Source of the DNA: Cryobacterium sp. Y11
GTDB taxonomy: Bacteria; Actinomycetota; Actinomycetes; Actinomycetales; Microbacteriaceae
Direction: 5' to 3'
Assembly: GCF_002929535.1 (NCBI RefSeq)
Contig: NZ_PJJO01000054.1
Location: 160,874-224,873 of the forward strand
DNA length: 64,000 nucleotides
The notes beneath the pieces were generated by a model. It was given only the letters and a program-made list of their open reading frames with translations. It made no database searches and was not told where the DNA came from. Below are positions 9,188-16,836 of this stretch, one piece after another. Both the position numbers and the translations under genes were made by a program. Numbering within the stretch: position 1 is the stretch's first letter; the number at the start of each line of letters is the position of its first letter.

Positions 9188-9202
9188 GAATGATTACCAT
9201 TC
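9188..9202 (+). promoter_or_regulatory. Fur-family (Fur/Zur-like) box before metal ABC operon
   Basis: GAATGATTACCATTC, with arms GAATG and CATTC around a 5-base centre, lies 18 bases upstream of the permease ATG in an AT-rich patch of otherwise GC-rich DNA. It resembles Fur/Zur operators more than the DtxR consensus. Binding would repress the importer when metal is plentiful. Confidence 0.5.
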
Positions 9203-9220
9203 TCATATAAGGTTGCCATC

Positions 9221-10234
9221 ATGTCTCGCGCCAGTACTCGCCGCGTGATCCTGCCCGTTCTGAGCGTGACACTGGTCGCCACTCTGGTCGCGGCGGTCTC
9301 AGTCGGGTCGGTATCGGTGCCACTCGACGCGACGTTTTTTTCCCTTTACCGACTCCTCACCGGCGGCATCATCACGCCAGAGGCCAGCCTCATCACCGGC
9401 GTACGACTGCCCCGCGCCCTCGTCGCCCTGCTCGTTGGCGCCGCACTCGGTGTCGCCGGCGCGGTCATGCAGGCCGTCTTTCGCAACCCCCTGGCCGAAC
9501 CGGGCATCACCGGAGTCTCGAGCGGCGCCGCCGTGGCAGCCGTTTTGCTCATCGTGACCGGCGCCGCCACCACGTCTCCGTGGACGCTGCCGCTCGGCGC
9601 CTTCATCGGCGCGCTGAGCGCCGTCGCCATCGTGCAGGTCGTCGCCCTCTCCTCCCGCCGTGAGGGCACCGCCACGCTGCTGCTGGTCGGCATCGCGCTC
9701 AACGCCTTTTTGGGCGCGATTGTCGCCGCTGCGCTGGCCAACGCTCGCAATCCCGACGATGTGCGTTCGGTCATTTTCTGGCTCAACGGTGACCTCACCG
9801 GCCGCACCATGCACGACGTACAGCTCGCCGTCGTGCCAATCTGCGCGGCCATCATCACGGTGCTGTTTTTCGGTCGCGACCTCAACCTGCTCCTGCTCGG
9901 TGAGGCCATCGCCCAGAGCAGCGGAGTCAACGTTCCCGTCGTGCGGCAAACCCTGCTCGTGCTTGCCGCCCTCATGACCGCCGCCGCGGTCTCAATCACC
10001 GGCGTCATCTCCTTCGTCGGCTTGGTCGTTCCACATGCCGTGCGCCTGGTTCTCGGCTCCGACCACCGCCTGCTCGTGCCGGCCAGCGCACTGACCGGCG
10101 CCATCTTTTTGCTGGTCGCCGACGTGGGAGCTCGCCTGCTGCTGCACCCAGTCGTGCTGCAAACCGGCACCATCACCGCCCTCATCGGTGCCCCGGTACT
10201 GCTCGCGCTTATTCTGCGCCGAAAGCGAGCCTGA
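9221..10234 (+). CDS. FecCD-family ABC transporter permease
   Basis: A membrane subunit of 337 residues for uptake of an iron-siderophore, haem or related metal complex. It has about ten hydrophobic helices and the family blocks GVRLPRALVALLVGAALGVAGAVMQAVFRNPLAEPGITGVSSGAA and GVISFVGLVVPHAVRLVLGSDHR, the latter including the coupling loop that meets the ATPase. It is the first gene of a three-gene operon; its TGA overlaps the ATG of the ATPase gene (ATGA). The operon order is permease, ATPase, binding protein. The Fur-family-like box upstream suggests metal control. Confidence 0.93.
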   Translation: MSRASTRRVILPVLSVTLVATLVAAVSVGSVSVPLDATFFSLYRLLTGGIITPEASLITGVRLPRALVALLVGAALGVAGAVMQAVFRNPLAEPGITGVSSGAAVAAVLLIVTGAATTSPWTLPLGAFIGALSAVAIVQVVALSSRREGTATLLLVGIALNAFLGAIVAAALANARNPDDVRSVIFWLNGDLTGRTMHDVQLAVVPICAAIITVLFFGRDLNLLLLGEAIAQSSGVNVPVVRQTLLVLAALMTAAAVSITGVISFVGLVVPHAVRLVLGSDHRLLVPASALTGAIFLLVADVGARLLLHPVVLQTGTITALIGAPVLLALILRRKRA

Positions 10235-11058
10235 TGGGCGATCCCACCCCACTCGAAGCGCGCCACCTCAACGTTTTCTTTGGCGAACGCCAGGTGCTTC
10301 ACGACCTCTCGCTGACCACAGCCCCGGGCCGCGTGCACGGTCTCATCGGCCCAAACGGCGCCGGCAAGTCCACTGTCCTGCGCGCACTGGCCGGGCTGGT
10401 GCGCATCCGCTCGGGCAACGTTTTGCTCGCCGGCCACACTCTTGCCCGTCTCTCCGCGCGCGAACGGGCACGCTCCATCGCGCTACTCCCCCAAGACACC
10501 GCCCTCGACGCAGACTTCACCGGCACCGAACTCGTTCTTATGGGGCGCTACGCCCGCCACGGCCGATTCGGCGCGCTCAACGCCCACGACGAGCGGATGG
10601 CCGCTGCCGCACTCACCCAGACCGGCGCCGCCGCGTGGGCCCACCGCGGCGTCGGAGCCCTCTCGGGCGGACAACGTCAACTCACCCAGCTCGCCCGCGC
10701 CCTCGCGCAAGAGCCGAGCGTTCTGCTGCTCGATGAGCCCACCTCCGCCCTCGACCTCAAATACCAGACGCAGGTGCTCGAGCTCATGCGCGCCCAGGCC
10801 GCGCGCGGCTGCACGGTCGTTGTCGTGTTGCACGACCTCACCCTTGCTGCTCGATATTGCGACGATCTCACCCTCATCAACGACGGCCGCGTGCACAGCC
10901 ACGGTTCGGCCGCCCACGTTCTACAGCCGAGCGCACTCGCCACCGTCTACGGCATTGACGTGCACGTGGCGACCGATCCGGTCACCCAATCCCTGCGCGT
11001 GACCGCGCGTGAGCGCACCGCGCTCCAACCCACGAATGACAAAGAAAGAGAATCATGA
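10234..11058 (+). CDS. FecE/HmuV-type ABC transporter ATPase
   Basis: The ATP-hydrolysing subunit (274 residues) of the neighbouring importer. Walker A is GPNGAGKST, the Q-loop is LLPQDT, the ABC signature is LSGGQRQL, Walker B is VLLLDEPTSALD, and the H-loop is VVLHD. The C-terminal tail (IDVHVATDPVTQSLRV) is typical of haem/siderophore ATPases. It overlaps the upstream permease and the downstream binding-protein gene by four bases on each side, so all three are translationally coupled. Confidence 0.95.
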   Translation: MGDPTPLEARHLNVFFGERQVLHDLSLTTAPGRVHGLIGPNGAGKSTVLRALAGLVRIRSGNVLLAGHTLARLSARERARSIALLPQDTALDADFTGTELVLMGRYARHGRFGALNAHDERMAAAALTQTGAAAWAHRGVGALSGGQRQLTQLARALAQEPSVLLLDEPTSALDLKYQTQVLELMRAQAARGCTVVVVLHDLTLAARYCDDLTLINDGRVHSHGSAAHVLQPSALATVYGIDVHVATDPVTQSLRVTARERTALQPTNDKERES

Positions 11059-12053
11059 CCGGTTCCAAGACAACCTTCATTGCAACAATGGCCCTCGCCG
11101 TACTGTTCGCCACGACGTCGTGCGCGGAGCCGCCCGCGAACACGGCGCGCGACGAGGTGGCCAGCGCGGCGGCATCCGTTTCAGAAGAAAGCTGGCCGCG
11201 CACGGTGACCGTCGGTGAGAGTAGCGTGACGATTGCCGCCAAGCCCGTGCGCATCGCTGCTCTGAGCTCGGAGACCGGCGATCTCGCTCTTGCCCTGGCC
11301 GACCCGTCGCGGTTCGTCGCGATCGCGGCGGGCAGCGTTGCCGAGGGCACCGGCACCCAGCTCGCGGCGGCCGGTAAGGTCGGCACGGTGTTGCCAGCGG
11401 GCACAACGCCCGACCCCGAGCGGGTGCTCGCGCTCAACCCCGACCTCGTGCTGCTCACCGGGCGGCACGGCGGTGAGCAGCAAACGCAGAAGGTTCTCGA
11501 AGAGCTGGGCATTCCGGTGCTCGCTTTCAGCTCCGCCGACTTTGCCTCCCTCGGCGGTCTCGAAAACAGCATCGACGTGCTCGGCGCCGCCCTGGGGCAG
11601 CAGGCCGACGCCGATGCCCTGATCAGCGAGTTGCACGACATGACGGATGCCGTCATCGCGCAGGTCGCGGGGGTCACCGACAGTCCTCGGGTGCTCAGCC
11701 TGATGGCCCGCGGTGGAAAGGTGTTCATTCTTTCGGCCGAGTCGATGCTGAACAGCCTCGTTGGCATAAGCGGCGGCGACGCCATCGCCGTGAGCAGCGA
11801 TATCACGGCCGCCATTCCGGCCGACGTGGAGACCATTGTGGCGATGAACCCCGACGTTATTCTGGTCGAGGACTTTCAGGGTGCCGGGCTCGCACCGTTC
11901 GAGGCGCTGCTTGGCCACGCCGCCCTCGCCGCGGTTCCAGCAATTGTCGACTCCGAGGTGCATACCGTGTCGTCAACACTCGCCTCGGCGACCTCCGGGC
12001 TGAACACCGCAGACGGTCTTGCGGTGATCGCGGAGCTGCTGCACGGGTTCTAA
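11055..12053 (+). CDS. TroA/FecB-type substrate-binding lipoprotein
   Basis: The extracytoplasmic receptor of the importer, 332 residues. The signal peptide ends in a lipobox (ATTSC, Cys23), so it is a membrane-anchored lipoprotein. The two-lobe binding fold is visible as VRIAALSSETGDLALAL, NPDLVLLTGRHGG and VETIVAMNPDVILVEDFQG. The substrate cannot be fixed: haem, a ferric siderophore or another metallophore are all possible. It is the last gene of the operon, followed by hairpin repeat A2. Confidence 0.88.
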   Translation: MTGSKTTFIATMALAVLFATTSCAEPPANTARDEVASAAASVSEESWPRTVTVGESSVTIAAKPVRIAALSSETGDLALALADPSRFVAIAAGSVAEGTGTQLAAAGKVGTVLPAGTTPDPERVLALNPDLVLLTGRHGGEQQTQKVLEELGIPVLAFSSADFASLGGLENSIDVLGAALGQQADADALISELHDMTDAVIAQVAGVTDSPRVLSLMARGGKVFILSAESMLNSLVGISGGDAIAVSSDITAAIPADVETIVAMNPDVILVEDFQGAGLAPFEALLGHAALAAVPAIVDSEVHTVSSTLASATSGLNTADGLAVIAELLHGF

Positions 12054-12122
12054 GACGTCGCCCGCGCGTTCTTCTCCCGCGGTTCTTTCCCGCGTGTCAG
12101 CTCGCGCGTTTCAGCTCCCTCC

Positions 12123-12175
12123 GCCGAGCCGTGAGGTTCGCCCCGTTCGAATCGGGGCGAACCTCACGGTTCGGC
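12123..12175. repeat. Hairpin repeat family A, copy 2 (terminator-like)
   Basis: Two 23-base arms, 12123-12145 and 12153-12175, are inverted with one mismatch around a 7-base loop (TTCGAAT). The core GTGAGGTTCG and CGAACCTCAC mirrors family A. It lies between converging genes with no T-run, so it may terminate transcription both ways or only be a repeat. Confidence 0.75.
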
Positions 12176-12194
12176 GACGGGCGACGGGCGTCGG

Positions 12195-12222
12195 GCGTCA
12201 CGCGTCACGCGTCACGCGTCAC
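12195..12222. repeat. Four tandem GCGTCAC units overlapping a stop codon
   Basis: The 7-base unit GCGTCAC is repeated four times without error. The last unit contains the stop codon (TCA on plus, TGA on minus, 12219-12221) of the adjoining dehydrogenase gene. GGGCGAC/GGGCGTC-like units precede it. Confidence 0.85.
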
Positions 12223-13112
12223 GCCAGCGTGCCGTCGACGAGCTTCACGATGATCGAGCAGTCCTTGCCGCCCTGACCCTGGTCGACCAGGCGCTGAAAC
12301 AGCTGGGCAACGTGCGTGCCGATCTCGAGCGGCGTGTCGGTGGCGGCCGCGGCGGCGATCGCAAGGCCGATGTCCTTGTTGGCGAGCTCGGCCGTGAAGG
12401 TCGGCGCAAAGTCGCGGTTCACCGCCGCCGACGGCACCACGCCCTCGATCGGATACCAGGTACGCAGCGCCCAGCTATCGCCCGACGAAACGGATGCGAT
12501 ATCCCAGAAAACCTGCGGGTCTAGTCCCAGCCGATCGGCCAAAACAGCCCCCTCCGAGGTCGCGGCCAGATTGATGAACAGCATGAGGTTGTTGCAGATC
12601 TTCGCGGCCTGGCCGGTCGTTGCCCCGCCGGTCGGGATGATATTCGCCGCCATCGGCTGGATGTAGGTGGTCGCGTCGGCGACGGCATCCGCAACACCTC
12701 CGATCATGAAGGTGAGCGTGCCCTTTTCGGCGCCGGTGATGCCGCCAGAGACCGGGGCGTCGACCAAGCGAAAACCCGCTGCTTTTGCCGCGTCATGCAG
12801 GGCCTGGGACGATTCAATGTCGATCGTCGAAGATTCCACCAGCAGAGTCTTCGGGTCGGCGTTGGCGAACACTCCCGCGTCGCCGAAGTACACCGCGCGG
12901 GCGTGCTCGCCCTTGGGAAGCATGGTGAAGACGACGTCGGCGCCGGTGACGGCGTCCGCGATGCCGGTCGCGCGGGTCACGCCAGCGGCCACCGCAGCGT
13001 CGAGAGCCTCGGTGTTGAGGTCGAAGCCGCGCACGCTGTGCCCGGCCTTGATGAGGTTTGCCGTCATGGGACCGCCCATGTGGCCGAGTCCAATCCATCC
13101 GATGACCGCCAT
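12219..13112 (-). CDS. 3-hydroxyisobutyrate dehydrogenase-family oxidoreductase
   Basis: NAD(P)-dependent beta-hydroxyacid dehydrogenase, 297 residues from the ATG at 13110-13112. The N-terminus AVIGWIGLGHMGGPM is the family nucleotide-binding motif. VDAPVSGGITGAEKGTLTFMIGG is the substrate loop, and the catalytic lysine lies in GQAAKICNNLML. Substrates could be 3-hydroxyisobutyrate (valine breakdown) or tartronate semialdehyde; no neighbour decides. An open frame extends upstream to 13289, but it runs through hairpin repeat A3 and lacks homology, so I reject the longer start. Tandem heptamers overlap its stop codon. Confidence 0.9.
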   Translation of the reverse strand: MAVIGWIGLGHMGGPMTANLIKAGHSVRGFDLNTEALDAAVAAGVTRATGIADAVTGADVVFTMLPKGEHARAVYFGDAGVFANADPKTLLVESSTIDIESSQALHDAAKAAGFRLVDAPVSGGITGAEKGTLTFMIGGVADAVADATTYIQPMAANIIPTGGATTGQAAKICNNLMLFINLAATSEGAVLADRLGLDPQVFWDIASVSSGDSWALRTWYPIEGVVPSAAVNRDFAPTFTAELANKDIGLAIAAAAATDTPLEIGTHVAQLFQRLVDQGQGGKDCSIIVKLVDGTLA

Positions 13113-13195
13113 GGCATAGCTCCTTCGCTCGTGCCGGGCGTCTATGCCCGTCCCGTACACGATGGCACAACTCGCGGGTCGGCCGCGCGCCGAGA

Positions 13196-13278
13196 CGTGA
13201 CTTTCGGTCACCGAGGTGTGAGTTTCAGCCCGAAAAAACGTTTCAACGGTGGCGAAACTCACACCTCGGCGCACGACG
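13196..13278. repeat. Hairpin repeat family A, copy 3
   Basis: CCGAGGTGTGAGTTTC at 13211-13226 is perfectly inverted as GAAACTCACACCTCGG at 13254-13269. Flanking CGTGACTTTCGGTC and GCGCACGACGG match the flanks of the copy at 6929-6998. Confidence 0.8.
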
Positions 13279-13349
13279 GGAGCACCCAAACCGTGCGCGG
13301 ATGCTTAGCGCCCACGCCCACGCGGAGTCCGGGCCCACCCTACGAACAC

Positions 13350-13399
13350 GGGCCCAGTTTATAAGCTGGGCCCGCGGACGGGGCCCGGGCCCCGTCCGC
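13350..13399. terminator. Double GC-rich hairpin after the beta-lactamase-like gene
   Basis: A perfect 26-base palindrome occupies 13374-13399, directly after the stop of the minus-strand gene. A second hairpin, GGGCCCAG/CTGGGCCC with an 8-base AT-rich loop, lies at 13350-13373. The position suits a terminator, though no T-run follows. Confidence 0.65.
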
Positions 13400-13400
13400 C

Positions 13401-14480
13401 TCAGTGCGCGTACTCCAGCAGGTCGGCGCCGAAAGCGCGCATGCCGTCCAGCACCGCGAGCCTCGCGGCGAGCCGGGAGTCGTCGAAGACGATCGAGACC
13501 GCGTAGGTCACGCCGGCCCGGGGACCACGCAGAATTCCCACCTCGCTGCGCACTCCGGCATCCGTTCCCGTCTTGTTCACCATGAGCAGACCGAGGTCGT
13601 GCTCCCGATGCGCGAGCGGGTTGAGCCCGAAGGCGCTGGCGACCATGGACAGGTCGGAATTGAGCGACAGCCAGCCGATCACCCGGGCGCTCGACTCCGC
13701 ATCGACGATTTCGCCGCGGGCGAGTGCGGTGAACAACCAGGTGAGTTCCTTGGCGCTGCCAACGGACAGCTGCGGGGCGTCATCCGGCCCACGCTTGTCG
13801 CGCACGAGATCGAGCAGGGCCGTGCGGCTCAGGCCGAGCTGTTCGGTGCGGGCGCGTACCGCGTGCAGCCCGACAGCTCGAATGAGCACGTTCGTGGCGA
13901 GGCTGTCGCTCGTCGCCCCGACGAGGGCTGCGAGATCGGCGACGCTTAAACGGGCGACCTGCAGGTGCTGCCAGACGCCCGAGTCGCTCACGGCATCGGC
14001 GGGAGTGCGTTCGAGCATCGTCGCGAGGCCAAATTCGGCGTCTTTCAGCCGAGCGGCCACCTCAATGAGCAGCAGCACTTTGCCGATGCTCGCGGTCGGC
14101 ATCGATACGTGGTCATCGACCGAGAACAGTACGCGCCCGGTCGCCAGATCGGTCGCCCGCGCCGACACCTGCACACCATTCAGGGCGAGGTCGCCTAGGG
14201 CGGCAAAGCCGCGGGCAAAGCTTTCGGGGGCCTCGGCGCCGCGGTGTTTACCACCGGACGTGACGGCATGGCGGGAATGGCCGAAGCCGCCATCATCCGC
14301 TTGGCTAGAAGCCGCATTCGGGCCGGACCGATGCCCGCCGCTGTCGCCAAAACCAAAATCAGAACCACCCGCGGAACCGCTGGGAGAGACCACTGTTGGC
14401 TCATTCCCTTCTCGATCGCTGCGCACTCGATCTGCGCCCATTTGGCCAGAATCCTCGCGGTTTGCACCGACCACACTCAA
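13401..14480 (-). CDS. Class A beta-lactamase-fold serine hydrolase
   Basis: Penicillin-recognising serine-enzyme fold. Ser and Lys of the S-x-x-K motif are in PTASIGKVLLLIEVA, the SDN-like triad is ATSDSLATN, and the KTG motif is VNKTGTDAG. The catalytic domain spans about the last 270 residues. The N-terminal 85 residues are Gly/Ser-rich, low in complexity and without a clear signal peptide. The TTG at 14478-14480 is therefore doubtful and a shorter start is likely. A Glu166 equivalent is not evident to me, so true beta-lactamase activity is uncertain; a D,D-peptidase or esterase role is possible. Many actinobacteria encode such proteins without resistance. Confidence 0.8.
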   Translation of the reverse strand: MSVVGANREDSGQMGADRVRSDREGNEPTVVSPSGSAGGSDFGFGDSGGHRSGPNAASSQADDGGFGHSRHAVTSGGKHRGAEAPESFARGFAALGDLALNGVQVSARATDLATGRVLFSVDDHVSMPTASIGKVLLLIEVAARLKDAEFGLATMLERTPADAVSDSGVWQHLQVARLSVADLAALVGATSDSLATNVLIRAVGLHAVRARTEQLGLSRTALLDLVRDKRGPDDAPQLSVGSAKELTWLFTALARGEIVDAESSARVIGWLSLNSDLSMVASAFGLNPLAHREHDLGLLMVNKTGTDAGVRSEVGILRGPRAGVTYAVSIVFDDSRLAARLAVLDGMRAFGADLLEYAH

Positions 14481-14509
14481 GCCACAAGCCGAGCGTCAAC
14501 GCAACAGAG

Positions 14510-14529
14510 CAAGGCTAACCCTAACCTAC
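14510..14529 (-). promoter_or_regulatory. Weak DtxR-like sequence upstream of serine hydrolase
   Basis: On the minus strand TAGGTTAGGGTTAGCCTTG contains one good DtxR half-site (TAGGTTAG) and a poor second half. It sits about 30 bases upstream of the earliest possible start of the serine hydrolase gene. Iron control is only a possibility. Confidence 0.25.
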
Positions 14530-14661
14530 AACGAGCGGGGCGGCCAGGCGTGGATGCTCGCCGCCGGGCAAACCAGCTACCCGGTTATGACGCGTCTCGC
14601 GGAGCGCGCACCCAAATCCTGCCTCGGCTCGCTCCCCCAGAATCGTAGCGCGCCCGGCGAG

Positions 14662-16626
14662 CTACCAAATGGTGACGCGCTTTTCGGGGGCGAGGTAGAG
14701 GGCATCCGCTTCGCCGACCTCGAACGCCTCGTAGAACGCGGGAATGTTGCTGACGATCTGGTTGCAGCGAAACTCATTCGGCGAGTGCGGGTCGATAGCC
14801 AGCAAGCGGATGGCCTCAGCGTCGCGCAATTTCATTTGCCAGGCCTGCGCCCAGGAGAGGAAGAACCTTTCGGCGCCGGTAAGCCCGTCGATGACCGGGC
14901 TCGCCGAACCGTTCAGCGAGAGCACGTAGGCCTTCCAGGCGATGGAAAGCCCACCGAGGTCGCCGATATTCTCACCGATCGTGAGGGCGCCGTTGACGGT
15001 GTTTCCCGGAATGGCCTGCGGTTCCAGGCCCTCGAACTGGGCGATGAGTGCGGTCGTGCGCAGCTCGAACGCGGCCTTGTCGTCGGCGCTCCACCAGTCG
15101 GTGAGGCGGCCGTCGCCGTCGTACTTCGAGCCCTGGTCGTCGAATCCGTGGCCGATTTCGTGGCCGATGACCGCGCCGATCGCGCCGTAGTTGGCGGCGG
15201 GGTCGCGCTCCTCGTCGAAGAACGGATACTGCAAAATGGCCGCCGGAAAGACGATCTCGTTGAATCCGGGGTTGTAGTACGCGTTGATGGTCTGCGGGGT
15301 CATGAACCATTCGTCGCGGTCGAGCGGCTGGCCGATCTTGCCGAGCTCGCGCTGAAACTCGAATTCCCCAGTGGCCTTGACGTTGCTGATCAGGTCGTCG
15401 GCGGCGATTTCTAGGCTCGAATAGTCGCGCCACTTCACCGGATAGCCGATTTTCGGCGTGAACTTACTTAGCTTCTCGAGAGCGCGACCACGTGTCTCCT
15501 CGGTCATCCAGTCGAGGGTGCTGATGCTGTTTTCGTAGGCCTGCACGAGGTTAGCCACGAGCACGTCCATGCTGGCCTTGGCGCTGGGCTTGAAGTGGCG
15601 CTCCACGTAGATGCGGCCAACAGCCTCGCCGAGTGCGCCCTCGACCAGCGAGACGCCGCGCTTCCAACGATCGCGCAGCTGCGGGGTGCCGCTCAGGGTT
15701 CGACCGTAGAAGTCGAAGTTCGCCTCGACGAAATCATGAGACAAATACGCCGCACTCGAGCGGATGACCTGCCACCGCAGCCAGTCCTGCCACGATTCAA
15801 GGCGGTCGTCGGTGAGGGTGGCGGCGAGTCCGGCGATGTAGCTGGGTTGGCGCACGACAACCTCGTCGAGGGCGCCGACCGGGGCATCGAGGCCATCCAG
15901 CCACAGGTCAACGTCGGCGCCGGCGGCGAGCGCCGAGACCTGGCCCCAGGTGCGCAGGTTGTAGGTCTTCTCGCTGTCGCGAGTCGCGACCTTGTCCCAG
16001 TGCTGCGAGGCGAGTTCGGTTTCGAGAGCGAAAACGCGCGCTGCGCGGGGGGCGGCGTCGGCGAAACCGGCGAGGGCGAACATCCGCTCGAGAAATTCTT
16101 GGTACTTGACGCGAATGTCGGCGAACTTGTCTTCGCGGTAATAGCTTTCGTCTGGCAGACCAATGCCGCCCTGCGCGATGAAGACGAGGTAGCGCTCTGG
16201 GTTGCCCGGGTCGTTGTCGACGTAGAGCTGAAAAGCGCCGGCGACTCCGCCACGTTCGAGGCGACCGAGGGTCGCCAGCAGTTCGGAGATGGTGGTGACG
16301 GCGTCGACCGCTTTGAGGTCTTCGTGCAGGGGTGTCGCGCCGAGCGCTTCGATGCGTTCCTCGTCGAGAAAGCTCGTATACAGGTCGCCGAACTTGCGCT
16401 CGAGGCTGCCGGCCGGCGCGGTCTGCGCCTCGATGATAATCTCGCGCACGGCCTTTTCGGCGTCTTCGGCGAGCATCATGAAGGAGCCCCAGCGCGCCTT
16501 GTCGGCGGGAATCTCGCTGCGCGCGATCCACTGGCCATTCACGTGCCGAAAGAGGTCGTCTTGCGGGCGCACCTTCGGGTCAAGTTCGTTCTGGTTGATT
16601 CCGGATGCAGTCGCCAGCTCAGTCAT
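14662..16626 (-). CDS. M13-family zinc metallopeptidase (PepO/neprilysin-like)
   Basis: A 654-residue oligopeptidase of the normal family length. The zinc motif VIGHEIGHGFDDQGSKYD supplies two His ligands and the catalytic Glu, and ENIGDLGGLSIAWKAY supplies the third ligand. NAYYNPGFNEIVFPAAILQ and the C-terminal CNQIVSNIPAFYEAFEV are also family hallmarks. No signal peptide is visible, so it is probably cytoplasmic and acts on short peptides. The start ATG at 16624-16626 gives MTELATASGINQNELD. Transcribed alone. Confidence 0.95.
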   Translation of the reverse strand: MTELATASGINQNELDPKVRPQDDLFRHVNGQWIARSEIPADKARWGSFMMLAEDAEKAVREIIIEAQTAPAGSLERKFGDLYTSFLDEERIEALGATPLHEDLKAVDAVTTISELLATLGRLERGGVAGAFQLYVDNDPGNPERYLVFIAQGGIGLPDESYYREDKFADIRVKYQEFLERMFALAGFADAAPRAARVFALETELASQHWDKVATRDSEKTYNLRTWGQVSALAAGADVDLWLDGLDAPVGALDEVVVRQPSYIAGLAATLTDDRLESWQDWLRWQVIRSSAAYLSHDFVEANFDFYGRTLSGTPQLRDRWKRGVSLVEGALGEAVGRIYVERHFKPSAKASMDVLVANLVQAYENSISTLDWMTEETRGRALEKLSKFTPKIGYPVKWRDYSSLEIAADDLISNVKATGEFEFQRELGKIGQPLDRDEWFMTPQTINAYYNPGFNEIVFPAAILQYPFFDEERDPAANYGAIGAVIGHEIGHGFDDQGSKYDGDGRLTDWWSADDKAAFELRTTALIAQFEGLEPQAIPGNTVNGALTIGENIGDLGGLSIAWKAYVLSLNGSASPVIDGLTGAERFFLSWAQAWQMKLRDAEAIRLLAIDPHSPNEFRCNQIVSNIPAFYEAFEVGEADALYLAPEKRVTIW

Positions 16627-16702
16627 GGGTTCAGCCTATCGGGGGCCGGTGACAGGGAGCCCTGCGGCGTGGTCTCGGGCACTCGTGGGTTCGGCGGGTG
16701 GC

Positions 16703-16751
16703 CGCGCCCGATACGGGTGAGCGCTGCGGTAACCGGCGTAGCGCGTACCTG
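16703..16751. repeat. Hairpin repeat family B, copy 1 (degenerate)
   Basis: CGCGCCCGATACGGGTGAGC, then GGTAACCGGCGTAGCGCG. It matches copies at 18757 and 21993 over the first two thirds; the closing CGGGCGCGG arm is replaced by diverged sequence. Confidence 0.7.
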
Positions 16752-16836
16752 TTTTGGAGGCGGCCACGAAGTTTGGGCGAGCAACGGATGTCACGAAACA
16801 GGATATCCGTGCGCCGCTCGTCCCAAACGGGGCGTT

